Below, piece after piece: positions 17,224 through 26,829 of a DNA stretch of 64,000 nucleotides. Origin of the DNA: Halomonas sp. H10-9-1 (GTDB lineage: Bacteria > Pseudomonadota > Gammaproteobacteria > Pseudomonadales > Halomonadaceae). The notes under the pieces were generated by a model. The model was not told the DNA's origin, made no database searches, and saw only the letters and a list, made by a program, of their open reading frames with translations. Position numbers and translations under genes: made by a program. The stretch is taken from contig NZ_JAMSHO010000001.1 of NCBI RefSeq assembly GCF_040147005.1, positions 2,356,001-2,420,000 of the forward strand, given 5' to 3'. How positions within the stretch are numbered: position 1 is the stretch's first letter; each line of letters starts with the position of its first letter.

Positions 17224-19311
17224 ATGAAAGCACAGCCGCCACAGCACCCCGACCGCCCTCTTTCTTCCCCGGTTGCCCGCTTCCGGCGCCCGGACGACGC
17301 CGAGTGGCACTGGCTGGAGGCGCGCGAGGAGCCGGAGGTCGCCGCTTTCCTGGAGGCTGCCAACGGCGAATGCGATGCCTGGTTTGCGCCGCTGGAGACG
17401 CTGGTCGAGCGCCTCTACCACGGCCACCTGGCGCGTCGCGAACTTGCCGTGCATGGCCTGCGCTCGCCGCTGGATCATTACACCTACTGGAGCGAGACCG
17501 CCGCCAAGGCCGACTATCCGGTATGGTGGCGCCACCCCAACGGCAAGCCCGATCGTGCCGCCCCCTTCCTCGACCTCGAGGCCCGCGCCGCGGCCCATGA
17601 CTTCCTCGAGCTCGGCGACATGGCCCTGTCGCCCGACGAGCGCTGGCTGGCCTGGACCGAGGATACCAGCGGCGACGAGCTGTTCGACCTCTTCCTGGCC
17701 CGGCTCCCGGACGGCGAACCGGTGCGCCTGCTGGAGGGCATCGGCGCCGAACTCAGCTGGGCCGAGGACAATGTCACCCTGCTGTTCACCCGCTATGACG
17801 CCACCCAGCGCCCCGAGAGCGTGTGGCGGCTGGGGCTCTCCGCTGGCGAGGCCACCGAGCCCGTGCTGGTGTTGCGCGAGGAGGATCCCGAGTTCTGGCT
17901 GGGCCTGGGCAAGACCCGCTCCCGGGAGTGGCTGGTGCTGGAGAGCGCCTCCAAGGACACCAGCGAGTGCCACCTGATACCGGCGCGGGCCCCGGCCACG
18001 CCGCCGCGCTGCTTTCGCCCCCGGGAGCGCGGCGTGGAGCTCGCCCTGGACCATCGCCCCGGCCACTTCTACCTGCTGCACAATCGCGGCGCGGCCCATT
18101 TCCGGCTCGACCGGCTGGCGGAGTCGCACCTCGATGCCGCCGCCGATGCCGACGCCTGGCAACCGTTGGTCGCCCACCGCGACAACCACACCCTGGAGGG
18201 GGTCGACGCCTTCGATTGGGGGGTGGTGATCACCGAACGCGACCATGACGAGGCCCAGGTGCACCTGAGGGTCATGGAGTTCGACCCCGACCACGCCATC
18301 ACCCGGGACGAACGCCTGCCACTTCCAGAGACCCCCTGCAGCCTGGCGTTGGGCGACGAGCCCCACTTCGACAGCCGCCGGCTGCGCCTGCGCGAGGAGT
18401 CCTTCGTCTTGCCGGTCAGCTGGATCGAGCACGACCTGGACAGCGGAGCGCGCCGCCTGCTCAAGCAGCAGCCGATCCACGGCGATCTCCTGCCCGAGCA
18501 ACTACGTTGCGAGCGGCTCTGGGCAACCTCCCACGACGGCGAGCGCATCCCCGTTTCGGTGGTGATGCGCGCCGACCTGGCCGGCCACCCGCTGCCGACC
18601 CTGCTCTACGGGTATGGCGCCTACGGCGAGGTGCTCGACCCCTGGTTCTCGGTGGCCCGGCTGGAACTGCTCTCCCGCGGCGTCGCCTTCGCCGTGGCCC
18701 ATGTGCGCGGTGGCGGCGACCGCGGCGAACCCTGGTACCTGGCCGGCAAGCTGGAGCACAAGGCCAACAGCTTCCGCGACTTCCTGGCGGCGCGTGACGC
18801 CCTGGTGGATCACGGCATCAGCGCCGGCGAGCGCATCGCAGCCTACGGCGCCAGTGCCGGTGGCCTGCTGGTCGGCGCCAGTCTCAACCTGGCGCCGGAA
18901 GCCTTCTGTGCGGCGGTACTCGACGTGCCCTTCGTGGACGTCCTGCGCACCATGGAGAACCCCGACCTGCCACTGACCACCGCCGAATACACCGAATGGG
19001 GCAACCCCGAAGACCCCGATGCGCGGCGGCGCATCGGCGCCTACTCGCCGCTGGACAACCTCGCCGCGGCCCCCTACCCCACGCTGTTCCTGCAAGGCAG
19101 CTGGCATGACACCCGGGTACCCTACTGGGAACCGGCCAAGCTCTATGCTCGGCTCACCGAGCTGGGCAGTGCACGCGGGCCGATACTGCTGCGCACCGAC
19201 ATGGCCGCCGGCCACGGCGGTGCCTCGGGGCGCTTCAAGGCATGGCACGATGGCGCCCGCCAGGACGCCTTCATCCTCTGGGCGCTGGGAATGGTGCACC
19301 TCGACAACTAG
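17224..19311 (+). CDS. ptrB: Oligopeptidase B (S9A prolyl oligopeptidase family)
   Basis: 695 residues: N-terminal beta-propeller and C-terminal alpha/beta-hydrolase. The catalytic Ser544 sits in YGASAGG, Asp629 in QGSWHDTRV and His664 in AGHGG. The family blocks LLYGYGAYGE and HVRGGGDRGEPWY lead into the hydrolase part. Oligopeptidase B cuts short peptides after basic residues in the cytosol. Length and order fit E. coli PtrB. Start at ATG 17224. It is followed by the ~100-bp intergenic repeat. Confidence 0.94.
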   Translation: MKAQPPQHPDRPLSSPVARFRRPDDAEWHWLEAREEPEVAAFLEAANGECDAWFAPLETLVERLYHGHLARRELAVHGLRSPLDHYTYWSETAAKADYPVWWRHPNGKPDRAAPFLDLEARAAAHDFLELGDMALSPDERWLAWTEDTSGDELFDLFLARLPDGEPVRLLEGIGAELSWAEDNVTLLFTRYDATQRPESVWRLGLSAGEATEPVLVLREEDPEFWLGLGKTRSREWLVLESASKDTSECHLIPARAPATPPRCFRPRERGVELALDHRPGHFYLLHNRGAAHFRLDRLAESHLDAAADADAWQPLVAHRDNHTLEGVDAFDWGVVITERDHDEAQVHLRVMEFDPDHAITRDERLPLPETPCSLALGDEPHFDSRRLRLREESFVLPVSWIEHDLDSGARRLLKQQPIHGDLLPEQLRCERLWATSHDGERIPVSVVMRADLAGHPLPTLLYGYGAYGEVLDPWFSVARLELLSRGVAFAVAHVRGGGDRGEPWYLAGKLEHKANSFRDFLAARDALVDHGISAGERIAAYGASAGGLLVGASLNLAPEAFCAAVLDVPFVDVLRTMENPDLPLTTAEYTEWGNPEDPDARRRIGAYSPLDNLAAAPYPTLFLQGSWHDTRVPYWEPAKLYARLTELGSARGPILLRTDMAAGHGGASGRFKAWHDGARQDAFILWALGMVHLDN

Positions 19312-19327
19312 CATGGCACTGGTTAGA

Positions 19328-19427
19328 GGCGCCGGGGGATAGGCCGAAGAGGAGGTCCTACGCCAGGGAAGGCGTCGGTAGCGTACAGGGAGGTATTTAC
19401 AGCGCCTCCTCGCAGGCCTACCCCCGG
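19328..19427 (-). repeat. Dispersed ~100-bp intergenic repeat, copy R2
   Basis: Nearly identical to the reverse complement of R3 (19941-20043): GGCGCC..GGCCGAAGAGGAGGTCCTACG..GGTAGCGTACAGGGAGG..CAGCGCCTCCTCGCAGGCC. With R3 it forms an inverted pair flanking ycgN. Confidence 0.88.
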
Positions 19428-19449
19428 ATCAGCCTCGAACCGAAACGAT

Positions 19450-19896
19450 TCAATCAATGGGTATCACCGCAATGATATGGTCCTCGTAGTGCTCCTCGGG
19501 GACCCCACGGCTGCTGACCGCAAAGCTGCGCACGCTGACGCCCTTGCGATGGACCCGCTCGGGGTCACCGCTGAGCAGTGGATGCCAGGCAGCCAGCTTG
19601 CGCCCCTCGGCGACCCGACGGTAGGCGCAGGAACGCGGCAGCCAGCGAAACTCGCCTACCCGCTCCGGCGTCAGCCGGGTGCACTCCGGCACCCGCGCCA
19701 GGCGATTGGGATAGTCGCTGCAGCGGCAGCTGTGAATGTCCAGCAGTTCGCAGGCCAGGTTGAGCACCGCCAGCTCGCCGGTCTCCTCATCCTGGAACTT
19801 GAGCAGGCAGCACTGCCCGCAGCCGTCACAGAGCGCCTCCCACTCCTCGGCGGTGAGCTCCTCGAGGGGATACTGCTCCCAGAAACGTTCTCGCAT
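19450..19896 (-). CDS. ycgN: UPF0260 protein YcgN
   Basis: 148 residues of the YcgN/UPF0260 family. Conserved cysteine clusters CDGCGQCC (residues ~23-30) and CRCSDYPNR resemble zinc- or iron-sulfur-binding CxxCxxCC proteins; WLPRSCAYR is a further family block. The molecular role is unknown. Start is ATG 19896. In E. coli ycgN lies near ycgL, and here ycgL is the next gene upstream, about 220 bp away. It is flanked by the inverted repeat copies R2 and R3. Confidence 0.92.
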   Translation of the reverse strand: MRERFWEQYPLEELTAEEWEALCDGCGQCCLLKFQDEETGELAVLNLACELLDIHSCRCSDYPNRLARVPECTRLTPERVGEFRWLPRSCAYRRVAEGRKLAAWHPLLSGDPERVHRKGVSVRSFAVSSRGVPEEHYEDHIIAVIPID

Positions 19897-19940
19897 GGCA
19901 CCTTCCAGTCATCCTGCTGAAGAGCAGGCATCTCGGGGCT

Positions 19941-20043
19941 GACCCGGTGACAGGCCTGCGAGGAGGCGCTGTGAATACCTCCCTGTACGCTACCGACGCC
20001 TTCCCTGGCGTAGGACCTCCTCTTCGGCCTGCCCCCGGCGCCC
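19941..20043 (+). repeat. Dispersed ~100-bp intergenic repeat, copy R3
   Basis: ACAGGCCTGCGAGGAGGCGC..AATACCTCCCTGTACGCTACC..TAGGACCTCCTC..CCCCCGGCGCC. Matches R2 in inverted orientation almost base for base, and R1 more loosely. Confidence 0.88.
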
Positions 20044-20114
20044 CTGGGTTAAGAGGGGTTCCCGCAGCGTCGGGCGCGATAAAGCGGGCTTCGCGCGGCA
20101 TCGGGCGCGGTCAA

Positions 20115-20426
20115 TCAATAGCGCGCCTCGGTGGGGGTGCGGTAAAGATCCAGCAGGTACTCCTCCTTGGCGGGCGGCATCTGCAGATAGAACCCCTTGT
20201 CGCGGATCGCCTGCATCACCTCGTCGGCGCGGGCACAGCCCAGCCGCTTCTCGGGGCTAAGGATCAGGGTCATGGCCGGCTGCGGCTTGCCGAAGCGCTC
20301 CAGTAGCGGCGCGGGCACCCGCTCCACGCCCTCGCGCTTGTCGACATAGAGGTACATTCCCTCCTTGCGCGGGCTCTTGAACACCTGGCACAGCAGGCGG
20401 TTGCCGGACATGCGGTCATCACTCAT
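20115..20426 (-). CDS. ycgL: YcgL-domain protein
   Basis: 103 residues of the YcgL/UPF0745 family, with the pattern CQVFKSPRKEGMYLYVDKRE then VMQAIRDKGFYLQMPP near the end. Small alpha/beta protein of unknown biochemical role. The ATG at 20426 overlaps the rnd stop in an ATGA junction, with GGAG seven to ten bases before, so it is coupled to RNase D, an arrangement common in gammaproteobacteria. Confidence 0.92.
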   Translation of the reverse strand: MSDDRMSGNRLLCQVFKSPRKEGMYLYVDKREGVERVPAPLLERFGKPQPAMTLILSPEKRLGCARADEVMQAIRDKGFYLQMPPAKEEYLLDLYRTPTEARY

Positions 20427-21550
20427 CGGGGCAGCTCCTCGAGGGCCTGGCTCAGGCCCGGGTTCAGGCGTTCGCCGCGCCACCCCTGGGGCAGGGGCGG
20501 GGCCTGCCCCTCCAGGTGGGCGGTCAGCAGGGCTTCCAGGTCGCGGCGACGCAGCAGCACCTCCGGAGCCAGCCCCAGCGCCTCGGCCTCGGCATTGACC
20601 ACCCTCTTCAGCGCCTTGATGCCGCGCTTGAACTCGGGCGCCATGGGCGACGGCAGCTCGCGGGGCAGCTCGGCCTCAGCGAGGTGACGAGCCTCGGCCA
20701 CCAGGGCCAGCAGGGTATCGCCGTCACGCTTGACCAGGCTCGGCTTGACGTCCTCGATGCGCGCCAGCTCGTGGCGATTCCCGGGCATCGCCTCGGCGAT
20801 GGCGAACAGCACGCGGTCGTGTACGAGCCAGCCCCGCGGCAGGTTGCGGGCACGCGCCTCACCCTCCCGCCAGGTGGTCAGCCGTCGGTAGGCCTCGATC
20901 TGGCGTGGCGCCAGGCGCCACAGCTGGCGCTGGCGCAGGTACCACTGGCCATCGGCCTCGACGCTACGCTCGGCCTGGGCCAGCATCGCCGCACCGTCGG
21001 CGGCCAGCCACTCGCGGCGCCCCAGGCGCTCGAGCTCGCGGCACTGCCGCTCCCATACCTGGACCAGGTAGGCCACGTCCAGGGCGGCATACTGGCGCTG
21101 GGTCTCGGAGAGCGGGCGCGCCAGCCAGTCGGAACGCGTCTCGTCCTTGGGAAGGCACTCGCCGATCCAGTGCTCCACCAGCTTCTGGTAGCCCATGGCA
21201 GGATTATCGCCGAGCAGGCCCTGGGCAGCCTGGGTATCCACCAGCGGGCATGGGGTCACCCCGGCCCAGCGCGTGAACACCTCCAGGTCCTCGCTGGCGG
21301 CATGCAGCAGCTTGAGCGGCCCCTGGGCCAGCAGGCGGCGGAAGGCATCGGTGCAGGCCACGGCCTGGGGGTCGACCAGCCAGGCCGGGCCTCCGGCGGA
21401 GAACTGGATCAGTGCCGGCACCGGGTAAAAGGTATTCTCGCGGAAGAACTCGGTATCCAGGGCGATGACGTCTGCGTCGGCCACCGCCTCGCAGGCGGCG
21501 TCCAGGGCCTCGGGGGTATCGATCCAGTGAATCTCGGGGGTCAGGGGCAT
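20423..21550 (-). CDS. rnd: Ribonuclease D
   Basis: 375-residue 3'-5' exoribonuclease that trims tRNA precursors. DEDDy active-site motifs are visible: ALDTEFFREN (Exo I), HAASEDLEVF (Exo II) and QYAALDVAYL (Exo III). The HRDC-type domain follows (ARNLPRGWLVHDRVLFAIA). Length matches the family. It is operonic with ycgL through a 4-bp overlap. Start at ATG 21550. Confidence 0.95.
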   Translation of the reverse strand: MPLTPEIHWIDTPEALDAACEAVADADVIALDTEFFRENTFYPVPALIQFSAGGPAWLVDPQAVACTDAFRRLLAQGPLKLLHAASEDLEVFTRWAGVTPCPLVDTQAAQGLLGDNPAMGYQKLVEHWIGECLPKDETRSDWLARPLSETQRQYAALDVAYLVQVWERQCRELERLGRREWLAADGAAMLAQAERSVEADGQWYLRQRQLWRLAPRQIEAYRRLTTWREGEARARNLPRGWLVHDRVLFAIAEAMPGNRHELARIEDVKPSLVKRDGDTLLALVAEARHLAEAELPRELPSPMAPEFKRGIKALKRVVNAEAEALGLAPEVLLRRRDLEALLTAHLEGQAPPLPQGWRGERLNPGLSQALEELPR

Positions 21551-21591
21551 CGGGGATCCGGTGGTGGTGAAAGAAGAACGTCAGGGCGGGC

Positions 21592-22197
21592 TCAATCGCC
21601 CTGGAAGGGCAGGCGGCCATTGAAGGCGTGGCTCAGGGTACCGCCGTCGACATACTCGAGCTCGCCGCCCATGGGCACCCCATAGGCGAGTCGCGACAGG
21701 CGCACGCCGTGGGCCATGAGCTGGGCGGCGATATAATGGGCCGTGGCCTCGCCCTCGACCGTGGGATTAGTGGCGAGTATCACCTCCTCGACGCCCTCCT
21801 CGGCCACCCGCGACTCCAGGGCGTCGAGCCCCAGGTCCTCGGGACCGATACCGTCCAGGGGCGAGAGGTGACCGTGGAGCACGAAGTAGCGACCGCGATA
21901 GCCGCCGGCCTCCTCGATGGCGAGCTGGTCGGCGGGCGACTCCACCACGCAGAGCAGGGCGTCGTCGCGGCGCGCGCTCTCGCACAGCGCGCAGACCTCC
22001 TCCTCGGTCAGGGTGCGGCAACGCCGGCAGTAACCGACCCGCTCCAGCGCATCGTCGAGCACCGTGGCCAGGCGCCGCCCACCGTCGCGGTCGCGCTCGA
22101 GCAGGTGCATGGCCATGCGCTGGGCGGTCTTGGGCCCCACGCCGGGCAGCACCCGCAGCGATTCCATCAACTTCTCGACGAGAGGGGAAAAGCTCAT
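21592..22197 (-). CDS. recR: Recombination mediator RecR
   Basis: 201 residues. A helix-hairpin-helix ([19 protein letters not shown]) is followed by the Cys4 zinc finger ([16 protein letters not shown]) and a Toprim domain ([16 protein letters not shown]), ending in the conserved [17 protein letters not shown]. RecR works with RecF and RecO in loading RecA at gaps. Start is ATG 22197 ([11 protein letters not shown]); a GTG seven codons upstream is an alternative. It is the last gene of dnaX-ybaB-recR, but a 150-bp spacer with a palindromic element separates it from ybaB. Confidence 0.95.
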   Translation of the reverse strand: MSFSPLVEKLMESLRVLPGVGPKTAQRMAMHLLERDRDGGRRLATVLDDALERVGYCRRCRTLTEEEVCALCESARRDDALLCVVESPADQLAIEEAGGYRGRYFVLHGHLSPLDGIGPEDLGLDALESRVAEEGVEEVILATNPTVEGEATAHYIAAQLMAHGVRLSRLAYGVPMGGELEYVDGGTLSHAFNGRLPFQGD

Positions 22198-22245
22198 AAA
22201 AGGAGTCTCATCTGGCACGAGCTGAAACGCGACGAGCGAAGATCA

Positions 22246-22318
22246 GGCAAGGCAAAATTCCTCGAGGGCGCGGAGTTTACGGTAGTCAATGAGCACTCGA
22301 GAGGGGTTTTAACGCCGC
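22246..22318. repeat. Palindromic intergenic element between ybaB and recR
   Basis: Two ~31-bp arms, GGCAAAATTCCTCGAGGGCG.. and ..CACTCGAGAGGGGTTTTAACGCC, form an imperfect inverted repeat around GTTTACGGTAGTCAATGAG. The layout resembles REP/BIME-like hairpin elements that sit between genes. It could affect ybaB-recR mRNA stability or attenuation. Confidence 0.55.
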
Positions 22319-22347
22319 ATGATCGAGCACAGGCCGATTCAGCCGTG

Positions 22348-22677
22348 TCAGAACGGCATCTTGAAACCGGGCGGCAAGTTCAGGCCGGCGGTCGCCTCTT
22401 CCATCTTGGCCTTGGAGTTGGCCTCGACCTTGCGGACGGCATCGTTCACCGCGGCGGCCAGCAGGTCCTCGAGCAACTCCTTGTCCTCTTCCATGACGCT
22501 GGGATCGATGTCCACCTTGCTGACATCGTGACGGCCGTTCATGGTGATCTTGACCATGCCCGCACCCGCCTCGCCCAGCACCTCGGCCCGGGCGACCTCC
22601 TCCTGGACGCGCTGCATCTTCGCCTGCATCTCCTGGGCCTGCTTCATGATGTTGCCCATTCCACCCTTGTTGAACAT
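22348..22677 (-). CDS. ybaB: YbaB/EbfC nucleoid-associated protein
   Basis: 109 residues opening [20 protein letters not shown], the standard YbaB start, followed by [16 protein letters not shown] and [17 protein letters not shown] blocks and the family ending [16 protein letters not shown]-binding dimer with a coiled-coil. It sits 20 bp after dnaX on the same strand, as in most gammaproteobacteria. Confidence 0.95.
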   Translation of the reverse strand: MFNKGGMGNIMKQAQEMQAKMQRVQEEVARAEVLGEAGAGMVKITMNGRHDVSKVDIDPSVMEEDKELLEDLLAAAVNDAVRKVEANSKAKMEEATAGLNLPPGFKMPF

Positions 22678-22697
22678 GGTCTGTCCTCTCTGGTCGT

Positions 22698-24614
22698 CTA
22701 GTGTAGGTCGCCGGCGGGTTTCACCGTGGACTCGATCAGCCGGGCACCGAAGGCCTGCTGAAGTTGCTGAACATGGGGGTCGCTCCCCAGCGCCTCAACC
22801 GCCCGGGCGTGACGCAGGGCGGCGAGGCGCTCGGCCTGCTGACGCGGGGTCTCGATAGCGGACGGGATCTCCCCCTCCTCGACCACCAGCCGGCGTGAGA
22901 CGCCGTGCTCGGCCAGGGCGTGCTGCATGCGCTCGATATGGATGTCGGCGCGCATCGCGGAGAGCGTCGGATCGAGGCGCAGCCGCAGCCGTTCACCGTC
23001 ATCCTCCTCCACCACACAGCCGGCGGCCAGGTTGCGCGTCAACCCTCCCAGGCGCAACGCCTCGAAACAGGCCAGCCAGTCGGCGTGGCTGAAGCGGCCA
23101 TCTGCCGTGTTTGACACCCCCGTCGACTCGGGTTCCGCGGCAGCGTGGCTCGGGCCATCCGCCGGGTCGACCGGCGGCGTGGCGTCCTCGACGACGGCGG
23201 GTGGCGCGCCGGGAGCCGGAATATCAGATGGCGGAGCGGCCAGTTCGGCGGGCGCCTCGCTCGATGGCGGAGCAGCCGGTTCGGCGGGCGCCTCGCTCGA
23301 TGGCGGAGCAGCCGGTTCGGCGGGCGCCTCGCTCGATGGCGGAGCAGCCGGTTCGGCGGGCGCCTCCCTCGATGGCGTCGGCTCGGCAGTGACACCCGAC
23401 GACGGTGCCTGGGCCACCGCCTGCTCCCCCGGCTTACCGGTGGCCGGCGGCGGGCCGCCATCCACGGAGGCGCCGCGCAGCGGCAGTGGTGTCGTGGCCG
23501 GCCTGGGTACGCCCTGGGGGCGGAAGGCGAGCATGCGCAGCAGGGTCATCTCCAGCGCGCTGCGCAGGTCCGGCGCACTGGCCATGTCGCCACGCCCCTG
23601 GATGCCGATCTGGTAGTAGAGCTGCACGTCCTCGGCGGTAAACCGCGCGGCGAGTGCCAGCAGCGCCTCGCGATCCCCCTGGGCATTGTCCAGGGCCTCG
23701 GGCACCATCTGGGCGATGGCCAGCCGATGCAACACGCCGGTCACCTCGTCGAGCACGCCGGCGAAGTCCGGGGCGCGCTCGGCGAGGCTCGACACCTCGG
23801 CCAGCAGCCGCGCGGCATCCACCTCGGCCAGGGCCTCGACCAGCGCCAGCACGTGGCGCTGGTCGAGGGTGCCCAGCATGGCCGCCACGTCGGCATGCTC
23901 GACGCGCCCCTGGCCGAAGGCGATGGCCTGGTCGGTGAGGCTCATGGCATCGCGCATGGAGCCCTCTGCGGCGCGCCCCAGCAGCCACAGGGCGCCCTCC
24001 TCGAAGGGCACCGACTCGGCCTCGAGCACCCTGGCGAGGTGCTCGACGACGCGCTCCGGCGGCATGTGCTTGAGGGTGAACTGCAGGCAGCGCGACAGCA
24101 CCGTGGGCGGCAGCTTCTGCGGATCGGTGGTGGCCAGCAGGAACTTCACATGGGGCGGCGGCTCCTCCAGGGTCTTGAGCAGCGCGTTGAAGCTGCTGGT
24201 GGAGAGCATGTGCACCTCGTCGATCAGGTACACCTTGTAGCGCCCCTGGGTCGGCGCGTACTGCACGTTGTCGAGCAGCTCGCGGGTATCCTCGACCTTG
24301 GTGCGCGAGGCCGCGTCCACCTCGATCAGGTCGACGAAGCGCCCCTCGTCGATGGCCCGGCAGCTGTCGCACTCGCCGCAGGGAGTGGAGGTCACGCCCT
24401 CGTCACCGCGGCCACCGGCGGTGCAGTTGAGGCACTTGGCGAGAATGCGCGCCAGGGTGGTCTTACCCACGCCGCGGGTACCGGTGAACAGGTAGGCGTG
24501 GTGCAACCGCCCCTGGTCCAGCGCATTGACCAGCGCACGCTGGACATGCTCCTGGCCGACCAGTTCATGGAAGGTGCGCGGTCGCCACTTGCGGGCCAGA
24601 ACCTGATAGCTCAT
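22698..24614 (-). CDS. dnaX: DNA polymerase III subunits gamma/tau
   Basis: 638-residue clamp-loader ATPase. [15 protein letters not shown] opens the protein, then Walker [17 protein letters not shown], a four-cysteine zinc module (CLNC..CGECDSC), Walker B IDEVHML and sensor/arginine-finger LSRCLQF. Residues ~370-480 form a Pro/Ala/Glu linker with four 12-residue tandem repeats. The C-terminal ~130 residues look like tau domain V, which binds the polymerase alpha subunit. I see no A AAA AAG slip site where E. coli makes gamma, so this gene may give tau only. Upstream of ybaB and recR. Confidence 0.95.
   Translation of the reverse strand: MSYQVLARKWRPRTFHELVGQEHVQRALVNALDQGRLHHAYLFTGTRGVGKTTLARILAKCLNCTAGGRGDEGVTSTPCGECDSCRAIDEGRFVDLIEVDAASRTKVEDTRELLDNVQYAPTQGRYKVYLIDEVHMLSTSSFNALLKTLEEPPPHVKFLLATTDPQKLPPTVLSRCLQFTLKHMPPERVVEHLARVLEAESVPFEEGALWLLGRAAEGSMRDAMSLTDQAIAFGQGRVEHADVAAMLGTLDQRHVLALVEALAEVDAARLLAEVSSLAERAPDFAGVLDEVTGVLHRLAIAQMVPEALDNAQGDREALLALAARFTAEDVQLYYQIGIQGRGDMASAPDLRSALEMTLLRMLAFRPQGVPRPATTPLPLRGASVDGGPPPATGKPGEQAVAQAPSSGVTAEPTPSREAPAEPAAPPSSEAPAEPAAPPSSEAPAEPAAPPSSEAPAELAAPPSDIPAPGAPPAVVEDATPPVDPADGPSHAAAEPESTGVSNTADGRFSHADWLACFEALRLGGLTRNLAAGCVVEEDDGERLRLRLDPTLSAMRADIHIERMQHALAEHGVSRRLVVEEGEIPSAIETPRQQAERLAALRHARAVEALGSDPHVQQLQQAFGARLIESTVKPAGDLH
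23244..23376 (-). repeat. 36-bp tandem repeat inside dnaX
   Basis: Three full and one partial copies of a 36-bp unit encode [12 protein letters not shown] on the minus strand. Copies are nearly identical at the DNA level, so they are recent and probably variable between strains. They lengthen the flexible linker between the ATPase part and the tau C-terminus without breaking frame. Confidence 0.9.
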
Positions 24615-24773
24615 GCGGCGCGATATCCTTGCGGGAAAACGAAAGCCGGCAACGCCGGCAGGAAGCGTTCATTCTAGCGCCCGGGGGACGCCGCGGAAAG
24701 CGAGCCACTCTGCCCGTGGCCCCAGTGCTGTGCTAGTCTGGCCGCCACTGGCCATTACAGGGACGACGACACC

Positions 24774-25739
24774 ATGAGCCAACCCCAAGATCCCGCCCAC
24801 GGCATCTCTTCGCTCACCTACGAGCAGGTCGCCGCCGCCGCCGAGAACCTGGAGCAGCGAGGCGCCGAGCCCACCCTGCAGCGGGTGCTGGAACTGCTCG
24901 GCACCGGCTCGCCCAACGTTGCCCAGCGGCATCTTGGCACCTGGCGCGGCGCCCGTACCGCACCGGAGCCGCCCGCCCCGCGCCTCCCCACGGCACTGAT
25001 CGATGCGCTGGAGCGGCAGCTGGCGGCACACGCCGAAAGCGGCCTGAGCGAGGGTCGACGACTGGCCGACGAAGCCTGCGCCGACGCCACCACCCTGGCC
25101 GAGATCGGCGAGACCCTGGAGCGGCGCAACGTCGAACTGGAGCAGCGTCTCGAGCAAATCGAGCGCGAATACCGTGCCAGCGGCGAGCGCTACAGCGCCC
25201 TGCAGGCCGAGCACGATGGCCTGTGCGACGACCTGGAGCGCCAGCAGCGGCTGGCCCGGGAGGCGCAGGAAGGGCTGATTCAGCACCGCCAGCAGGTCGC
25301 CATGCTGCGCGAACAGCTCGAGGAGGCGCAGCAGGCGCGGCTGGCCGCCGAGCGCGAGACCCGCGCCGTCGAGGAGAAGCGCATCAAGGCCGAGCGCGCC
25401 CAGGCGGTGGCCGAGAGCCAACGCGACGGCGCCCTGGAACAGGCGCGTGAGAGGGCCGAGCAGATCGGCCAGCTCAAGCGCGAGATGCAGGAGGAGCGTG
25501 CCCGCCAGCGTCAGGAGATCGCCGAGATGCGCGCCGAGCAGAAGGCGCGGCTGGATGCCGTGGAGCGGGCCAAGCAAGAGGCCCAGAAACAGGCCCAGGA
25601 AGCCGCCCAGCGCGCCACCAAGGCGGAGATCCGCGCCGAGGCGCTGCAGGCCACCCAGAGCGCCCTCAAGTCCCGCATGGACGCCATGCAGGTGCAACAG
25701 CGCCAGCGCAACATGCGCCCCCAGGGCGAGCGGGAGTAA
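24774..25739 (+). CDS. KfrA-like DNA-binding coiled-coil protein
   Basis: 321 residues. The first ~65 match the KfrA N-terminal DNA-binding domain pattern (TYEQVAAAAENLEQRGAEPT..LLGTGSPNVAQRHLGTWR). The rest is one long heptad-rich coiled coil (about residues 80-310) rich in Glu, Arg, Gln and Ala. KfrA proteins are plasmid regulators and segregation factors; chromosomal versions occur in pseudomonads and relatives, with unknown role. It is divergent from dnaX. Start at ATG 24774. Confidence 0.82.
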   Translation: MSQPQDPAHGISSLTYEQVAAAAENLEQRGAEPTLQRVLELLGTGSPNVAQRHLGTWRGARTAPEPPAPRLPTALIDALERQLAAHAESGLSEGRRLADEACADATTLAEIGETLERRNVELEQRLEQIEREYRASGERYSALQAEHDGLCDDLERQQRLAREAQEGLIQHRQQVAMLREQLEEAQQARLAAERETRAVEEKRIKAERAQAVAESQRDGALEQARERAEQIGQLKREMQEERARQRQEIAEMRAEQKARLDAVERAKQEAQKQAQEAAQRATKAEIRAEALQATQSALKSRMDAMQVQQRQRNMRPQGERE

Positions 25740-25751
25740 TCCCGTTCGCCG

Positions 25752-26798
25752 TTATTTCCCTGCGCGGGCCCCCTGCTCGAAGCCGCTCAGCACATTGGCC
25801 ACGTTGACGCCGATCTCCGCCACCGCGTAGCCCCCCTCCATCAGCACCAGGGTAGGCAGGCCCAGCGTCGCCAGGCGCCGCCCCATCTCGGTGAAGTCCT
25901 CACTGGCCAGCCGGAAGGCACTGATCGGATCTCCCGCGAAGGTATCCACCCCAAGCGAGACGATCAACAGCTCGCAGCCCGCCTCGGCGATGCGCTCCAT
26001 GGCCGCGTCCAGCACGTGGAACCACACCTCGGCGCCGGTGCCCTCGGGCAGCGGGTAGTTGACGGTATAGCCCGCCCCCTCGCCCTCGCCCACCTCGTCG
26101 GCGTGACCCATGAAGTAGGGGAAGCAGGTCATGGGGTCGCCGTGGATCGACACGAACAGCACGTCGCTGCGCGCCTCGAAGATCTGCTGAGTGCCGTTGC
26201 CGTGGTGGAAGTCCACGTCGAGGATCGCCACCCGCGACAGGCCCGCGCCCAGCGCCCGCTGGGCGGCCACGGCGGCATTATTGAAGAAGCAGTAGCCACC
26301 GAACTGGTCGGCGGCGGCATGATGGCCCGGCGGGCGGCACAGCCCGAAGGCCGGCTCGCCCGTGGCCAGCACGTGGTCCAGCGCCGAGAGCGCCACGTCC
26401 TTGCTGGCCATGGCCGCCTCGAAGGTACCCGAACAGATCGAGGTATCCGCCCCCAGGGCGTAGTGCCCCAGGCGCCCGTCGACGCAGTTCGGAATGCGTC
26501 GCCCCGGCATCGTGCGGGTGGGCCAGACCCAGGCGATGGCCTCACCCTCGCGACCCAGCGCCTGCCAGTCGTCCCAGCAGCTCGCCAGAAAGTCGACGTA
26601 GTCGGCATCGTGCACCGCCAGCACCGGCGCCAGGCCGTGCTCGGAGGGTGCGACCACGTCCTGGAAGCCCGCCTCGCGTAACCCGGCCAGGATCATATCG
26701 ACCCGCTCCGGGCACTCCCAGGGCGCTACCAGTTGGCCGCCGTCGAGCTCCGTGCGTGCCCGGCGCGCCTTGGTGACCTCGGTGTGATAGATGCGCAT
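25752..26798 (-). CDS. Histone deacetylase family protein (acetylpolyamine amidohydrolase-like)
   Basis: 348 residues of the zinc-dependent arginase/deacetylase fold. Key blocks: CRPPGHHA (paired active-site His), YCFFNNAAVAA, the zinc-binding Asp-x-His of ILDVDFHHGNGT, the second zinc Asp in SLGVDTFAGDP, and MEGGYAV near the end with the glycine-Tyr motif. Bacterial members deacetylate acetylpolyamines or other small amides. Start ATG 26798 with AAGGAGAC. The ABC importer genes lie upstream on the same strand only 31 bp away, so co-transcription is possible. Confidence 0.92.
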   Translation of the reverse strand: MRIYHTEVTKARRARTELDGGQLVAPWECPERVDMILAGLREAGFQDVVAPSEHGLAPVLAVHDADYVDFLASCWDDWQALGREGEAIAWVWPTRTMPGRRIPNCVDGRLGHYALGADTSICSGTFEAAMASKDVALSALDHVLATGEPAFGLCRPPGHHAAADQFGGYCFFNNAAVAAQRALGAGLSRVAILDVDFHHGNGTQQIFEARSDVLFVSIHGDPMTCFPYFMGHADEVGEGEGAGYTVNYPLPEGTGAEVWFHVLDAAMERIAEAGCELLIVSLGVDTFAGDPISAFRLASEDFTEMGRRLATLGLPTLVLMEGGYAVAEIGVNVANVLSGFEQGARAGK

Positions 26799-26829
26799 GG
26801 CATGTCTCCTTGTTCGCGCCTAGAGCTCT

